This document shows positions 24,941 to 33,585 of a DNA stretch of 64,000 bases, piece after piece. The position numbers and the translations under genes were made by a program. Source of the DNA: Bacillus sp. MM2020_4 (lineage in GTDB: Bacteria > Bacillota > Bacilli > Bacillales > Cytobacillaceae); assembly GCF_011250555.1 (NCBI RefSeq), contig NZ_JAANMZ010000013.1:1-64000 (forward strand). Direction: 5' to 3'. How positions within the stretch are numbered: position 1 is the stretch's first letter; every line of letters starts with the position of its first letter. Under the pieces are notes generated by a model. It did no database searches. It was given only the letters and a program-made list of their open reading frames with translations, and was not told the origin of the DNA.

Positions 24941-24969
24941 AACCGCCTGATTAGGCGGTTATTTGTTTT
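24941..24969 (+). terminator. yhzC terminator
   Basis: An 8-bp stem AACCGCCT / AGGCGGTT with a GATT loop is followed by ATTTGTTTTT. Confidence 0.85.
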
Positions 24970-24982
24970 TATAAGATAAAAA

Positions 24983-25010
24983 AACTGAAGACATGGATCT
25001 GTCTTCAGTT
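24983..25010 (-). terminator. Terminator of the M48 protease gene
   Basis: AACTGAAGACA pairs with TGTCTTCAGTT. A T-run follows on the minus strand. Confidence 0.82.
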
Positions 25011-25026
25011 CTATATCCTTATCCTA

Positions 25027-26295
25027 TTAGTGACGATGCTTAATCTCATATTCCTCAAGCATGGAAATGCGGTCAAGCATGGAAGGATGCGTATATCGGA
25101 ATATTTTTACCAATAACGGCGGGTTCACCTGACTCAATCCAGAACGGCTTAATTCTTGAAAAGAGGTAATCGCAGCATCTGGGTTTTTCGTCATTTCAAT
25201 CGCATATCTATCGGCACGTGTTTCTTCGTAGCGTGAAGCTAAATTGGAAAGTGGACTTGAAACAAACAAAAGCACAGACAATATCAGAAGAAACAACGGA
25301 AGTGAGCGAATATCCCGTACGTTGGTTACTTTTAGTTCCCTTCCCCAACGGCTTATAATCCAATCCATCAACCTGTATGTCAAATAAAGTCCAAAGAGCG
25401 AAAGTAGAAGGTAACCCGCGATGCCGAAATAAATATGCTTTTCCACATAATGACCCATTTCATGCGCCATGATAAAAAGGATTTGATTATCATTTAGCCG
25501 ATTTAATGTCGTATCCCATAAAACAATCCTGGCGCTAGAACCAATTCCGTTAACATATGCGTTCATTGCATTGGTTTTATCTGCCATATTCACTTCAAAT
25601 ACATGCTTCGCTGGAATATCGGCTTGATCTGCCAGTGCTAAAATTTTGGTTTCCAATTCTTGATTCTTTAGTGGATAGAAATCATTGTATAGTGGATCTA
25701 TGACAACTGGCTGAAGGAACATCATAAATAACGTAAATGGAATGGATAACAACCAGCCATAAAGCCACCAGCGCTTTTGGCTTTTTTTCATTAGCCAATA
25801 AAGAACAGGAACAATAATCAACCACGTCCCATAATTAATCCAAAAGTCAATTAACTCATCCTTCATCCAAGAAGGAAACGATTGTGTTGAAATATGATAC
25901 GTTTTGGATAAATAGTAGCTAATATAGTTTAAAGGAAATGTGGCTATGAAGGCAAAAAAGAATAACCAAATGAGATAAATGGGTATTTGCAGCAGCTTAT
26001 ACTTTGAAGAATTGTCTGCCCATCGTTTGAATGCCTTTGAAAAACCAAATAATAAAATGAGAAAATAAAACAGCCACTCAAAAGGTGTTGATAAGAAAAA
26101 CAATAGGTTTCTCACCTTTGAATATTCTTCACTTAAACTTAGCTCTCTGCCATTAAGAAAGGTAGCCGGGTCTGCTTTTGATCCTTGATATTCAAATGGT
26201 AATGTCGTATTGGCAAAGTGAAATAAATACCAATAAAAAAACAATCCATACAAACAAAAGGCCAAAACCGCATAGACCCCCAGTTTTCTAACCAT
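25027..26295 (-). CDS. yhfN: M48 family membrane metalloprotease, YhfN-like
   Basis: This 422-aa Ste24/CAAX-type zinc protease has about six or seven membrane helices. The zinc site is His278-Glu279-x2-His282 (MAHEMGHYVEKH), and a downstream EETRAD supplies the third ligand. The start at 26295 (MVRKLGVYAV) is behind a strong AGGGGGG SD; the frame continues eight codons further up without one. B. subtilis YhfN is the ortholog. A membrane quality-control role is known for related proteases; substrates are not. Confidence 0.9.
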   Translation of the reverse strand: MVRKLGVYAVLAFCLYGLFFYWYLFHFANTTLPFEYQGSKADPATFLNGRELSLSEEYSKVRNLLFFLSTPFEWLFYFLILLFGFSKAFKRWADNSSKYKLLQIPIYLIWLFFFAFIATFPLNYISYYLSKTYHISTQSFPSWMKDELIDFWINYGTWLIIVPVLYWLMKKSQKRWWLYGWLLSIPFTLFMMFLQPVVIDPLYNDFYPLKNQELETKILALADQADIPAKHVFEVNMADKTNAMNAYVNGIGSSARIVLWDTTLNRLNDNQILFIMAHEMGHYVEKHIYFGIAGYLLLSLFGLYLTYRLMDWIISRWGRELKVTNVRDIRSLPLFLLILSVLLFVSSPLSNLASRYEETRADRYAIEMTKNPDAAITSFQELSRSGLSQVNPPLLVKIFRYTHPSMLDRISMLEEYEIKHRH

Positions 26296-26397
26296 GATTT
26301 TGTCCCCCCTTGTGTACAACCTCTCCTATACTTAGTTTAGTTAAAAATGGGTTTTTTAGAACTAAGCATTAAAAAAAGCCAGCTTTTAGGAACTGAT

Positions 26398-26706
26398 TTA
26401 CATAAGAAACGAATATAGGGCAAGGATAGCAATGGAGCCGAGGACGACCACGATTACATTTGCTCCTAAATAGGCGGCTACGAAGGCTGCAGCAGCCCCC
26501 AGTACACCGTACCATATATCGTCCTTTTGAATAAAAATTATCGCCGGAAATATTAAGGCGCCAAGGGTTGCATATGGCACATTTCTTAATACTCCTTGAA
26601 TAAAAGGCGGTAGCGCCTTCCCTTTAAATAGGACAAAAGGGAGCATCCTTGGAAGATAGGTTACTAGCCCCATTCCGATAATCATCCAGATGATTTCACT
26701 TCTCAT
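26398..26706 (-). CDS. azlD: AzlD branched-chain amino acid exporter subunit
   Basis: This 102-aa protein has four predicted helices and matches AzlD, the small partner of AzlC in export of branched-chain amino acids or their analogs. The ATG at 26706 follows a GAGGTGG SD; the GTG three codons upstream lies within that SD. It overlaps the azlC stop by 11 nt, so the two are coupled. Confidence 0.9.
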   Translation of the reverse strand: MRSEIIWMIIGMGLVTYLPRMLPFVLFKGKALPPFIQGVLRNVPYATLGALIFPAIIFIQKDDIWYGVLGAAAAFVAAYLGANVIVVVLGSIAILALYSFLM

Positions 26707-27430
26707 ATTGTCCACCTCGATACCTTTTTTTAAGCACTTCTGCTGTTTCGATTATGATAGCCGACAATAACGTTGCTGTTACAATTGCCCAGCCTTGTGC
26801 CATGATATGAGTAAGTGTTAATACCGAGTTAAAAACCGCTCCCAGTATGGCCAGGAAAAGGACCTTTGTACTCTTTTTTAACGAGGGAACTAGGAGACCA
26901 ATAAACATCGCATATAAGGCAACCCCCATGCTTTCCTGTAAGGTTTGCGGCAGGCTTGCGCCAATTAGATGTCCGATTCCCGAAAAAACAACCCAACTGA
27001 TATAGGCAACCGAATTAAGGCCAAGCATAAACCCTGTTGAAACTTTCCCATCCCTTGTAGCCGCAACTGAAAAAGTTTCGTCGGTAATGCCGAACGAATA
27101 AAAAAGTTTGTTGAGCAAATGGTCCTCTTCGCTTTTTTCATTTAATGTTGCACTCATAAGAAAATGTCTAATATTAACGATACAGGTAGTTAAAATAATT
27201 TCAATAATACCGGTTCCATACGCAATAAGACTTAATGAAATATATTGTGATGCGCCAGCAAACACGATGAGACTCATAAAAACAGCTTCATATATAGTAA
27301 GTCCAGTAGTTTTAGCGAGGAGACCAAATGTTAAGGCAATGGGAAAATAACCAATCCCGATGCTAATGCCTGCCTGAATCCCCTTTTTAAATTCAGACGT
27401 ATCTCGTTCTATTGCTATATCCGCCAACAT
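26696..27430 (-). CDS. azlC: AzlC branched-chain amino acid exporter subunit
   Basis: This 244-aa membrane protein of the AzlC family begins with a soluble head and KKGIQAGISIGIGYFPIAL. It has characteristic GASQYISLSLI and NIRHFLMS segments. The ATG at 27430 sits 5 nt after AAGGAGGG, so a further 27-residue upstream extension is rejected. No azlB-type regulator is next to it. Confidence 0.92.
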   Translation of the reverse strand: MLADIAIERDTSEFKKGIQAGISIGIGYFPIALTFGLLAKTTGLTIYEAVFMSLIVFAGASQYISLSLIAYGTGIIEIILTTCIVNIRHFLMSATLNEKSEEDHLLNKLFYSFGITDETFSVAATRDGKVSTGFMLGLNSVAYISWVVFSGIGHLIGASLPQTLQESMGVALYAMFIGLLVPSLKKSTKVLFLAILGAVFNSVLTLTHIMAQGWAIVTATLLSAIIIETAEVLKKRYRGGQYEK

Positions 27431-27499
27431 GATTCCCTCCTTGTTGCAATCAATCGTATAAAAATAAATTTTAGCAAATTTTCCGAAAAAATAAAAGAA

Positions 27500-27560
27500 C
27501 AAAAGGCGCAAGCGCCCTGGTCAGCGGCAGATGGCCTGGAGCGTTCCAACTGTGATAAAA
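27500..27560. repeat. Partial copy of the interspersed repeat
   Basis: AAAAGGCGCAAGCGCCCTGG through CTGGAGCGTTCC, then ACTGTGATAAAAG, aligns with the left half of the element at 2605-2748 (GGCGCCCG, CGGC, CTGGAGCG and GAGATAAAGG blocks in the same order). The right half is missing. Confidence 0.6.
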
Positions 27561-27587
27561 GTATGAGTCTATAATTCCTGGACTACG

Positions 27588-27616
27588 AAAAAGACAGGCT
27601 GTATGCCTGTCTTTTA
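27588..27616 (-). terminator. yhfL terminator
   Basis: AAAAGACAGGC pairs with GCCTGTCTTTT around TGTAT, followed by T residues on the minus strand. Confidence 0.82.
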
Positions 27617-27634
27617 CATTTCTCTAAACCGCTC

Positions 27635-29197
27635 TTACTTTCCGACGGTCTGGGTAACTTGAGTTTTCAGGGCACGCCTTAAGATTTTTCCTGTTGTGTT
27701 CTTTGGAAGTTCCTCTAAAAACTCAATAGTTGTTGGAACCTTATATTTCGCAAGATGCTCTTTACAATACTCACGTACCTGCTCCACTGTAAGTTCCGGG
27801 TTTTTACTGACGACAAAAGCACTAACAGCCTCGCCCTGGTTAGGATCCGGAACACCGAGCACTGCTACCTCCACAACATCTGGATGGTCGTAAATGACTT
27901 CTTCTACCTCACGAGGGTATACATTATAGCCGCCAACAATGATTAGATCCTTCTTCCGGTCAACAATATAGAAATAGCCATCTTCATCCATTCTCGCCAT
28001 GTCCCCGGTATGAAGCCAATTGTTACGGATCGCTGCAGTCGTTTCTTCCGGCATTTTATAATAGCCCTTCATCACATTCGGTCCACGAACAATTAATTCA
28101 CCCACACCGCCAACAGGAACCTCTTCACCCAGTTCGTCTATTATCTTGTTTTCCACATGGAGGATGGATGTACCAATTGACCCCGGCTTACGTGGACGGT
28201 CAAGCGGGTTAAAACAAGTAACAGGTGATGCTTCTGATAACCCGTATCCTTCCGAAATCATCACCGAGAACTTTTGTTCAAAATTCTTTAATAATGCAAC
28301 CGGGAGTGACGCACCTCCGGAAATGCATAACCGTAATGATCGGAGCTCTTCTGTATTCCCTTCCGGATATTGATAAAGGAAATTATACATTGTCGGAACG
28401 CCGGCGAAAACGGTTGCCTCTTGTCCTTTTATAAGCGCAAAGATTTCCTTTGGACTGAATTTTGGTGCAATCAACAGGGTTGCACCACTTAATAAAGGTG
28501 CATTTAAGGCAACTGTCAAGCAGAAAACGTGGAACATTGGAAGGACAGTTACAACTCTGTCATCGTTATTCATTTTCAAATATTCGCCGACATCTTTAGC
28601 ATTGCTGTATAAATTCTTATGAGTTAACATGGCACCCTTTGGCTTTCCAGTTGTTCCAGAGGTATAAAGAATGATCGCTGTTTCATCATCTTTCAGCTCT
28701 GGACCTTGGAAGAATACATCCCCAGAGGCAATCAAACTTGTAAACGATTTCATTTTAGGATACACAGAAAGTTTTTCAATTTCAGATTGTGCAAGACTTT
28801 CAGACTTCGTTTCGCAGAATACATAATGCTCAATTTTTGTGAGATTGGTGTGCACTTTTTCCACCAGCGGTAAGGCTAAATCAAGTGCAACAACCACTTT
28901 CACATCGCCATTATGTAAAATGTAGCCAATTTCATCCGCCGTATAAATCGGATTAATGGGGATGACAGTTGCCCCTAAACGTAAAGCCCCATATAAGCTG
29001 ATGATAAAGTGCGGTGAGTTGCCGAGCAATAAGGCAATATGATCACCTTTTTGAACTCCTAGCTTTGCCAACCCTGAAGCAAACTTTGTTATTGCCCCAT
29101 CCAGTTCGGCGTAAGTGCTTGTCTGCCCCATAAAATAATAGGCTGGTTTCGTAGCAAAGTTCTTTGCCGTTTCATTAAGCTGTTCAGATAAATTCAT
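27635..29197 (-). CDS. yhfL: Long-chain fatty acid-CoA ligase, YhfL-type
   Basis: This 520-aa AMP-forming acyl-CoA synthetase activates fatty acids for beta-oxidation or membrane recycling. The ATP loop is [14 protein letters not shown] (about 177-190). GYGLSEASP and the hinge/adenylation motif [16 protein letters not shown] are also present. A palindrome matching the Bacillus FadR operator lies directly upstream (29215-29232), so repression relieved by long-chain acyl-CoA is expected. A GGAGGG SD precedes the ATG. Confidence 0.93.
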   Translation of the reverse strand: MNLSEQLNETAKNFATKPAYYFMGQTSTYAELDGAITKFASGLAKLGVQKGDHIALLLGNSPHFIISLYGALRLGATVIPINPIYTADEIGYILHNGDVKVVVALDLALPLVEKVHTNLTKIEHYVFCETKSESLAQSEIEKLSVYPKMKSFTSLIASGDVFFQGPELKDDETAIILYTSGTTGKPKGAMLTHKNLYSNAKDVGEYLKMNNDDRVVTVLPMFHVFCLTVALNAPLLSGATLLIAPKFSPKEIFALIKGQEATVFAGVPTMYNFLYQYPEGNTEELRSLRLCISGGASLPVALLKNFEQKFSVMISEGYGLSEASPVTCFNPLDRPRKPGSIGTSILHVENKIIDELGEEVPVGGVGELIVRGPNVMKGYYKMPEETTAAIRNNWLHTGDMARMDEDGYFYIVDRKKDLIIVGGYNVYPREVEEVIYDHPDVVEVAVLGVPDPNQGEAVSAFVVSKNPELTVEQVREYCKEHLAKYKVPTTIEFLEELPKNTTGKILRRALKTQVTQTVGK

Positions 29198-29214
29198 CGT
29201 ATCCCTCCCACTAT

Positions 29215-29232
29215 GAATGAATACTCATTCAT
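29215..29232 (-). promoter_or_regulatory. FadR-type operator
   Basis: TGAATGAATACTCATTCA is an exact match to the B. subtilis FadR (YsiA) consensus as I know it, TGAATGAMTANTCATTCA. It lies 18 nt upstream of the yhfL start codon, overlapping the expected transcription start region. Confidence 0.78.
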
Positions 29233-29303
29233 AAAATTATAACAATTTTCTAAATACATTATATTGCTAGAAAGTTAAGTATTCAAGTGTAATACGAAAA
29301 AAA

Positions 29304-29326
29304 CACGGTGATAGTTATCACCGCGT
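29304..29326 (-). terminator. lplJ terminator
   Basis: A CACGGTGATA / TATCACCG hairpin with a 2-nt loop is followed on the minus strand by seven T residues, just past the lplJ stop. Confidence 0.82.
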
Positions 29327-29342
29327 CACATTTCAATATATT

Positions 29343-30332
29343 TTAATAGATCAAGTTGATAAATTCCTCTTTTGAAATATTTCCAAAATAATGAATCGTA
29401 TCTACTTCTGAAAGTGCCTTTTCGATTTCAGTCTTTTCATAACGAATCCCTTTTAATCTGTTTTCGATATCACTTACTTCGCCAACACCAAAAAAGTCAC
29501 CATATATTTTACAGTTTTCTAAGATCCCTTTATTTACTTCCAAGCGGACATCGATTGAACCAACGGGGAAGCGGTGCGAGTGCTGGAGATTGAACTTAGG
29601 TGATCTTCCATAATTCCAATCCCAGTTTTGGTAGCGCTCCTTGGATAGTTGATGAATCTTTTCCCAATCCTCTTCAGTCAACACATATTCCGGAATTTGT
29701 TCTTGCCCCTCAAAGATAGAGGTTAAAATTAATGAACGGAACTCCTGAATATCAATCCGTTCCGCTAAAAACTCGGATATATTAGCAACTCGGCTGCGAA
29801 CCGACTTAATTCCCTTTGATTCAATCTTGTCCTTCTTAACCTTCAAGGCAGCTACGACATGATCCATTTCTGAATGAAAAAGCAGGGTTCCATGGCTGAA
29901 CATTCTCCCTCTTGTAGAAAATTGGGCATTTCCGGAAATCTTTCTGCCCTCTACTTCAAGGTCATTTCTGCCGCTTAACTCGGCATTTACGCCTAATTTT
30001 TTCAAAGCTTCCACTACTGGCTCAGTAAATTTGCGGAAATTATGAAAGCTTTCCCCATCATCCTTTGTAATGAAACTAAAATTTAAATTACCAAGATCAT
30101 GATAGACTGCTCCACCGCCAGACAATCTTCGCACAACATGAATTCCATTACCCTCAACGTATTCTGTATTGATTTCTTCAATTGTATTTTGATTTTTTCC
30201 GATAATGATGGATGGTTCATTTATGTAAAATAAAAGATAGCTCTCGTTAATATCAAGATTCTTCAACGCGTATTCTTCAATTGCCAGGTTAATCCGTGGA
30301 TCGGTGATGCCTTTATTATCGATAAATAACAT
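29343..30332 (-). CDS. lplJ: Lipoate-protein ligase LplJ
   Basis: This 329-aa ligase attaches free lipoate to E2 and GcvH proteins through lipoyl-AMP. The catalytic core shows RRLSGGGAVYHDLGNLNFSF and GRKISGNAQ, with the lipoyl-AMP binding lysine. The start at 30332 (MLFIDNKGITD) is 6 nt after AAAGGGCGG; the frame extends 16 codons upstream without an SD. B. subtilis LplJ/YhfJ is the ortholog, in the same yhf neighbourhood. Confidence 0.92.
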   Translation of the reverse strand: MLFIDNKGITDPRINLAIEEYALKNLDINESYLLFYINEPSIIIGKNQNTIEEINTEYVEGNGIHVVRRLSGGGAVYHDLGNLNFSFITKDDGESFHNFRKFTEPVVEALKKLGVNAELSGRNDLEVEGRKISGNAQFSTRGRMFSHGTLLFHSEMDHVVAALKVKKDKIESKGIKSVRSRVANISEFLAERIDIQEFRSLILTSIFEGQEQIPEYVLTEEDWEKIHQLSKERYQNWDWNYGRSPKFNLQHSHRFPVGSIDVRLEVNKGILENCKIYGDFFGVGEVSDIENRLKGIRYEKTEIEKALSEVDTIHYFGNISKEEFINLIY

Positions 30333-30348
30333 AGTATTCCGCCCTTTC

Positions 30349-31083
30349 TTATAGAGAAATAGTTTGAAACTCATCTGCAAGTTTTATTATACCAGTAAAT
30401 TCACCGGATGCCTCTGTGATTAAATTCACTAATTCTCCGTACTGCGGCAGATGTGTAAGGATTAATTGTTTTACAGCGGCCCTTTGGGCGAATCGTCCTG
30501 CCTCTAAGCTGTTCATATGTCCTGCCGACTTGCCATTTTGATTTCCGTAAAAGTTACATTCACACAGCAAGAGATCGGCACCCTGGCTAAACTCGATAAA
30601 TTCTTCTTGAAAGGCGCTGTCTGCCGTGTAGACAATAGACTTGCCATCTGCCTCGATTTTCATCGCATAACATGGGACTGGATGGATGGTTTTTAAAAAT
30701 GAAACTTGAAACGGCCCAATGTTTACAGTGTTATGGGGATCATACGCCACCCCATTCGTAATATTTTTATAGGTTAATTTAGCAAATTCTTGTTGATCGA
30801 ATTCATGACCGTATACTGGCAATGTTGGGAAATCCTTGCCTAAAAATCCTAGGATTAGTCTTGCATGCTGCAAGACCCCGATATCTGCAATATGGTCTGG
30901 ATGGTAATGAGAAATGATCACCGCATCCAATTCCTCTGGCTGGATGATATTTTGCAGTTTCGAAAGAACCCCGCTACCGCAATCGATTAATAATTGAAAT
31001 CCCCCGTGTTCAAGCAAATACCCCGAACATGCTCCATTCTGTTTTGGATATCCGCCCCAATAGCCAATTATTGTTAGTTTCAC
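30349..31083 (-). CDS. yhfI: YhfI, MBL-fold hydrolase (RNase Z-like)
   Basis: This 244-aa metallo-beta-lactamase-fold protein has the zinc motif SHYHPDHIADIG (about 57-68) and later His/Asp ligands (TADSAFQ, HMNSLEAG). It resembles RNase Z and phosphodiesterase members but lacks the RNase Z exosite arm. It starts at GTG behind AGGAGG. The gap to lplJ is 16 nt, so they are co-transcribed. Its substrate is unknown. Confidence 0.87.
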   Translation of the reverse strand: MKLTIIGYWGGYPKQNGACSGYLLEHGGFQLLIDCGSGVLSKLQNIIQPEELDAVIISHYHPDHIADIGVLQHARLILGFLGKDFPTLPVYGHEFDQQEFAKLTYKNITNGVAYDPHNTVNIGPFQVSFLKTIHPVPCYAMKIEADGKSIVYTADSAFQEEFIEFSQGADLLLCECNFYGNQNGKSAGHMNSLEAGRFAQRAAVKQLILTHLPQYGELVNLITEASGEFTGIIKLADEFQTISL

Positions 31084-31151
31084 GAATCATTCCTCCTGAT
31101 TTTAGTTCCTACCTTTACTATACTCAAAAATCTATTTCTTTTCATAAATAA

Positions 31152-31181
31152 AATACCAGCCGAAGTAGTACGGCTGGTATT
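31152..31181 (-). terminator. yhgE terminator
   Basis: AATACCAGCCG pairs with CGGCTGGTATT and is followed by a T-rich tract on the minus strand. Confidence 0.82.
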
Positions 31182-31186
31182 GTAAC

Positions 31187-33346
31187 TTATTCACTTACTA
31201 AAGAATTATTTTGATGTTGATGTTGATGTTTATGTCTCATTGTAAAATAGGCGATCGTTACTAAGGCGAATGCAACTAAGAAACCTAAAAGAATCGTAGT
31301 ATTATGCCACATAAAGCTGAAGTCACCACTTGAAATGACAGCTTTAAAGCCTTGAACCGAATAGGTCATTGGCAAGAAGGCATTAAAATGCTGTAAGAAA
31401 TTAGGAATTAATTCAAGTGGGAAGGTTCCCGCACTTGTAGTTAATTGGAAAATTAAGATGACGATAGCCAAGAAACGTCCTGCATCAGCGAATACTGAAA
31501 CGAGCAATTGAATCAAGGCAATGAACGTCAAGCTGGTTATGATTGAAAATAGAATAAATTTTGGTACACTCTGTACATCAAGTCCTAATCCTCCTAGCAG
31601 GATTACATCGGCAAGTAACGCTTGGATAATTCCAACACCCGCCATGATAGAATACTTGCTAAGAAACCAGTTAAATCCACTTGAAGGAGCAACTGCAGTA
31701 TCTCGAAGCGGGAAGACTATCGATAATAATAGTGCACCAACAAATAAACCTAGTGATATGAAGTATGGGGCAAATCCAGTTCCATAGTTTGGTACATGAT
31801 TCATTTTCTTATTATCGAGTTTAACCGGTTCTGCCATCATATTATATGTTTTATCATCTGAATGAACCTTGGAGGCTTCTTTTGCACCATCGGCAAGCTT
31901 ATCAGCTAATTCCTTCGCACCGTCAGAAAGCTTCGTGGTCCCATCTTTTAATTGATTAGAGCCGTCTGCTAATTTTCCAGTTCCTGCTGTAAGTTGGCTA
32001 GAACCATCCTCTAACGTGTTCAATCCAGTAGACAAGGTATTTGTTCCGTCATTTAATTTGATAGAACCCGCAGACAAAGCATCGATTCCCGATTGAAGTT
32101 GTTTTTGACCACTATTTACTTGATTAATACCGGCTAACAATTGATTAAAATAAGGATCGGTCTGACTCTTAATCTTTTGATCTAATCCATTGGTCGCACC
32201 CAAAAGTTTTTCATTAACACCCGTTTTAAATTGTTTAAAACCGGCATCAATTCCTGGAGATAGCTTTGCTTCAATACCGGCTTGCACCACCTCTTTTGTT
32301 GGTGCAGGTTCTGCTGTCATGATGGCATTTACAAGCTGTGGAGAAACCCCATTTGCGATTAAGGCGTTAGCAAGTTTCTTCATTTTTTCTGTTTGTTCTG
32401 TAATCGTCTGATCCGCAATTTGTGCAGCCAAACCTTTCGTTAACTGCGTTTCAAACATGTCAATCCCTTTATTAAGCTCCCCAACGCTGCCCGTTAATTC
32501 TTTTTGCATTCCTTGTGCAATACCAGTGGGCAGCTCGGTTTTTAATTTTGCTGCACCGGCAGCAACCTGATTTGTTCCATCAATTAAGATAGGCATATTA
32601 GCTTCTGCTTTGGAAAGTCCTTCTTTCAATTCAGTTGCCCCGGAAGCCAATGCCTTTGAACCTGAATTAGCTGTTTTGACACCATTATTAAATTCAAGAG
32701 ATTTTTCAGCGAGTGTTGCTAGGCCACCGTTTAACTCCTCAGATCCTTTATTTAAATCTACGGAACCATCTTTTAACTGACCTGCCCCGTCACTTGCTTT
32801 TATAATCCCGTCAGCAAGATCGCTAACTTTTGAAAAAATAGTTTCTGCATAGGTTTCTGTTACTTTTTCCGCTACTGCCGTTTTAATCTTTTCAGCAGCA
32901 GTATTACCAATTTGTGCTGAAAGGAAGTTAAAGCTTTCATTAGGAGTATAAATCAACTCTAATTTTTTTGGATCCTTATCCATTAATGTAGTTGCATTTT
33001 TAGAAAAGTCTTTCGGAATTTCAATGACCATATAATATTTTTGATCCTTTAATTCTTTATAACCTTCTTTTTTATCAACAAATTCAAACCCAAAGTCTTT
33101 ACTCTTCTTTAACTTAGTTACTAAGTCATCACCTAGCTTTAGGTGATCCCCATCAAGTGTTGCACCCGCATCTCCATTCACCACTGCGACTGGCAGTTCG
33201 TCAAGCTTGTCATACGGATCCCAAAACGCCCACAAAAACATTCCGGCATATAGGACGGGGACAAACATAACAGCGATAATCGGAATTAAGACTTTTTTAT
33301 TTTTAAAAATCGTCAAAAGTTCTTCCTTTAATAAGATGTTTTTCAC
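31187..33346 (-). CDS. yhgE: YhgE/Pip-family membrane protein
   Basis: This 719-aa protein has one N-terminal helix (about 18-38), a long extracellular region of LxxG-type coiled repeats (for example DGSNQLKDGTTKLSDGAKEL) and about five C-terminal helices. It belongs to the YhgE/Pip group, related to ABC-2 permeases, EsaA and phage-infection protein. The GTG at 33346, 8 nt after AAAGGAGG, is a better start than the ATG 13 codons upstream. A promoter and two related palindromes lie upstream. In B. subtilis a TetR gene (yhgD) neighbours it; here none is adjacent. Confidence 0.9.
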   Translation of the reverse strand: MKNILLKEELLTIFKNKKVLIPIIAVMFVPVLYAGMFLWAFWDPYDKLDELPVAVVNGDAGATLDGDHLKLGDDLVTKLKKSKDFGFEFVDKKEGYKELKDQKYYMVIEIPKDFSKNATTLMDKDPKKLELIYTPNESFNFLSAQIGNTAAEKIKTAVAEKVTETYAETIFSKVSDLADGIIKASDGAGQLKDGSVDLNKGSEELNGGLATLAEKSLEFNNGVKTANSGSKALASGATELKEGLSKAEANMPILIDGTNQVAAGAAKLKTELPTGIAQGMQKELTGSVGELNKGIDMFETQLTKGLAAQIADQTITEQTEKMKKLANALIANGVSPQLVNAIMTAEPAPTKEVVQAGIEAKLSPGIDAGFKQFKTGVNEKLLGATNGLDQKIKSQTDPYFNQLLAGINQVNSGQKQLQSGIDALSAGSIKLNDGTNTLSTGLNTLEDGSSQLTAGTGKLADGSNQLKDGTTKLSDGAKELADKLADGAKEASKVHSDDKTYNMMAEPVKLDNKKMNHVPNYGTGFAPYFISLGLFVGALLLSIVFPLRDTAVAPSSGFNWFLSKYSIMAGVGIIQALLADVILLGGLGLDVQSVPKFILFSIITSLTFIALIQLLVSVFADAGRFLAIVILIFQLTTSAGTFPLELIPNFLQHFNAFLPMTYSVQGFKAVISSGDFSFMWHNTTILLGFLVAFALVTIAYFTMRHKHQHQHQNNSLVSE

Positions 33347-33369
33347 CTCTACTACCTCCTTTTTATTTA

Positions 33370-33392
33370 TGACCAATTCGTTCATCTGGTCA
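33370..33392 (-). promoter_or_regulatory. Palindrome A upstream of yhgE
   Basis: A 23-bp interrupted palindrome has TGACCA and TGGTCA ends. It shares 15 of 23 positions with palindrome B at 33474-33496. It lies about 24 nt upstream of the GTG start, in the 5' leader. Confidence 0.55.
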
Positions 33393-33473
33393 TTTTACTT
33401 CTGAAAATAAGGACCATCTTCATGGACAATCCTTGTTTTGAAAGCCATATATCAAAAATCTGATCCTCTTAAA

Positions 33474-33496
33474 TGACTGTATGAACATTTCAGTCA
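33474..33496 (-). promoter_or_regulatory. Palindrome B just downstream of the yhgE promoter
   Basis: A 23-bp palindrome has TGACTG and CAGTCA ends and a shared ATGAAC core (read on the minus strand of site A). It begins about 14 nt past the -10 box, a repressor-like position. Confidence 0.6.
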
Positions 33497-33510
33497 TTTA
33501 ATACTTTAAG

Positions 33511-33539
33511 AGTATACATCCAATTTTTCCTGTTGGCAA
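33511..33539 (-). promoter_or_regulatory. Sigma-A promoter of yhgE
   Basis: On the minus strand TTGCCA (33534-33539), a 17-nt spacer and TATACT (33511-33516) form a near-consensus promoter facing yhgE. Confidence 0.7.
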
Positions 33540-33551
33540 GGAAAAATAAAA

Positions 33552-33585
33552 AGAAGAAGCTGGTTATAACGTAACAGCTTCTTCT
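33552..33585 (-). terminator. hemY terminator
   Basis: An 11-bp stem AGAAGAAGCTG / CAGCTTCTTCT overlaps the hemY stop codon and is followed by TTTTTATTTTTC on the minus strand. Confidence 0.8.
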
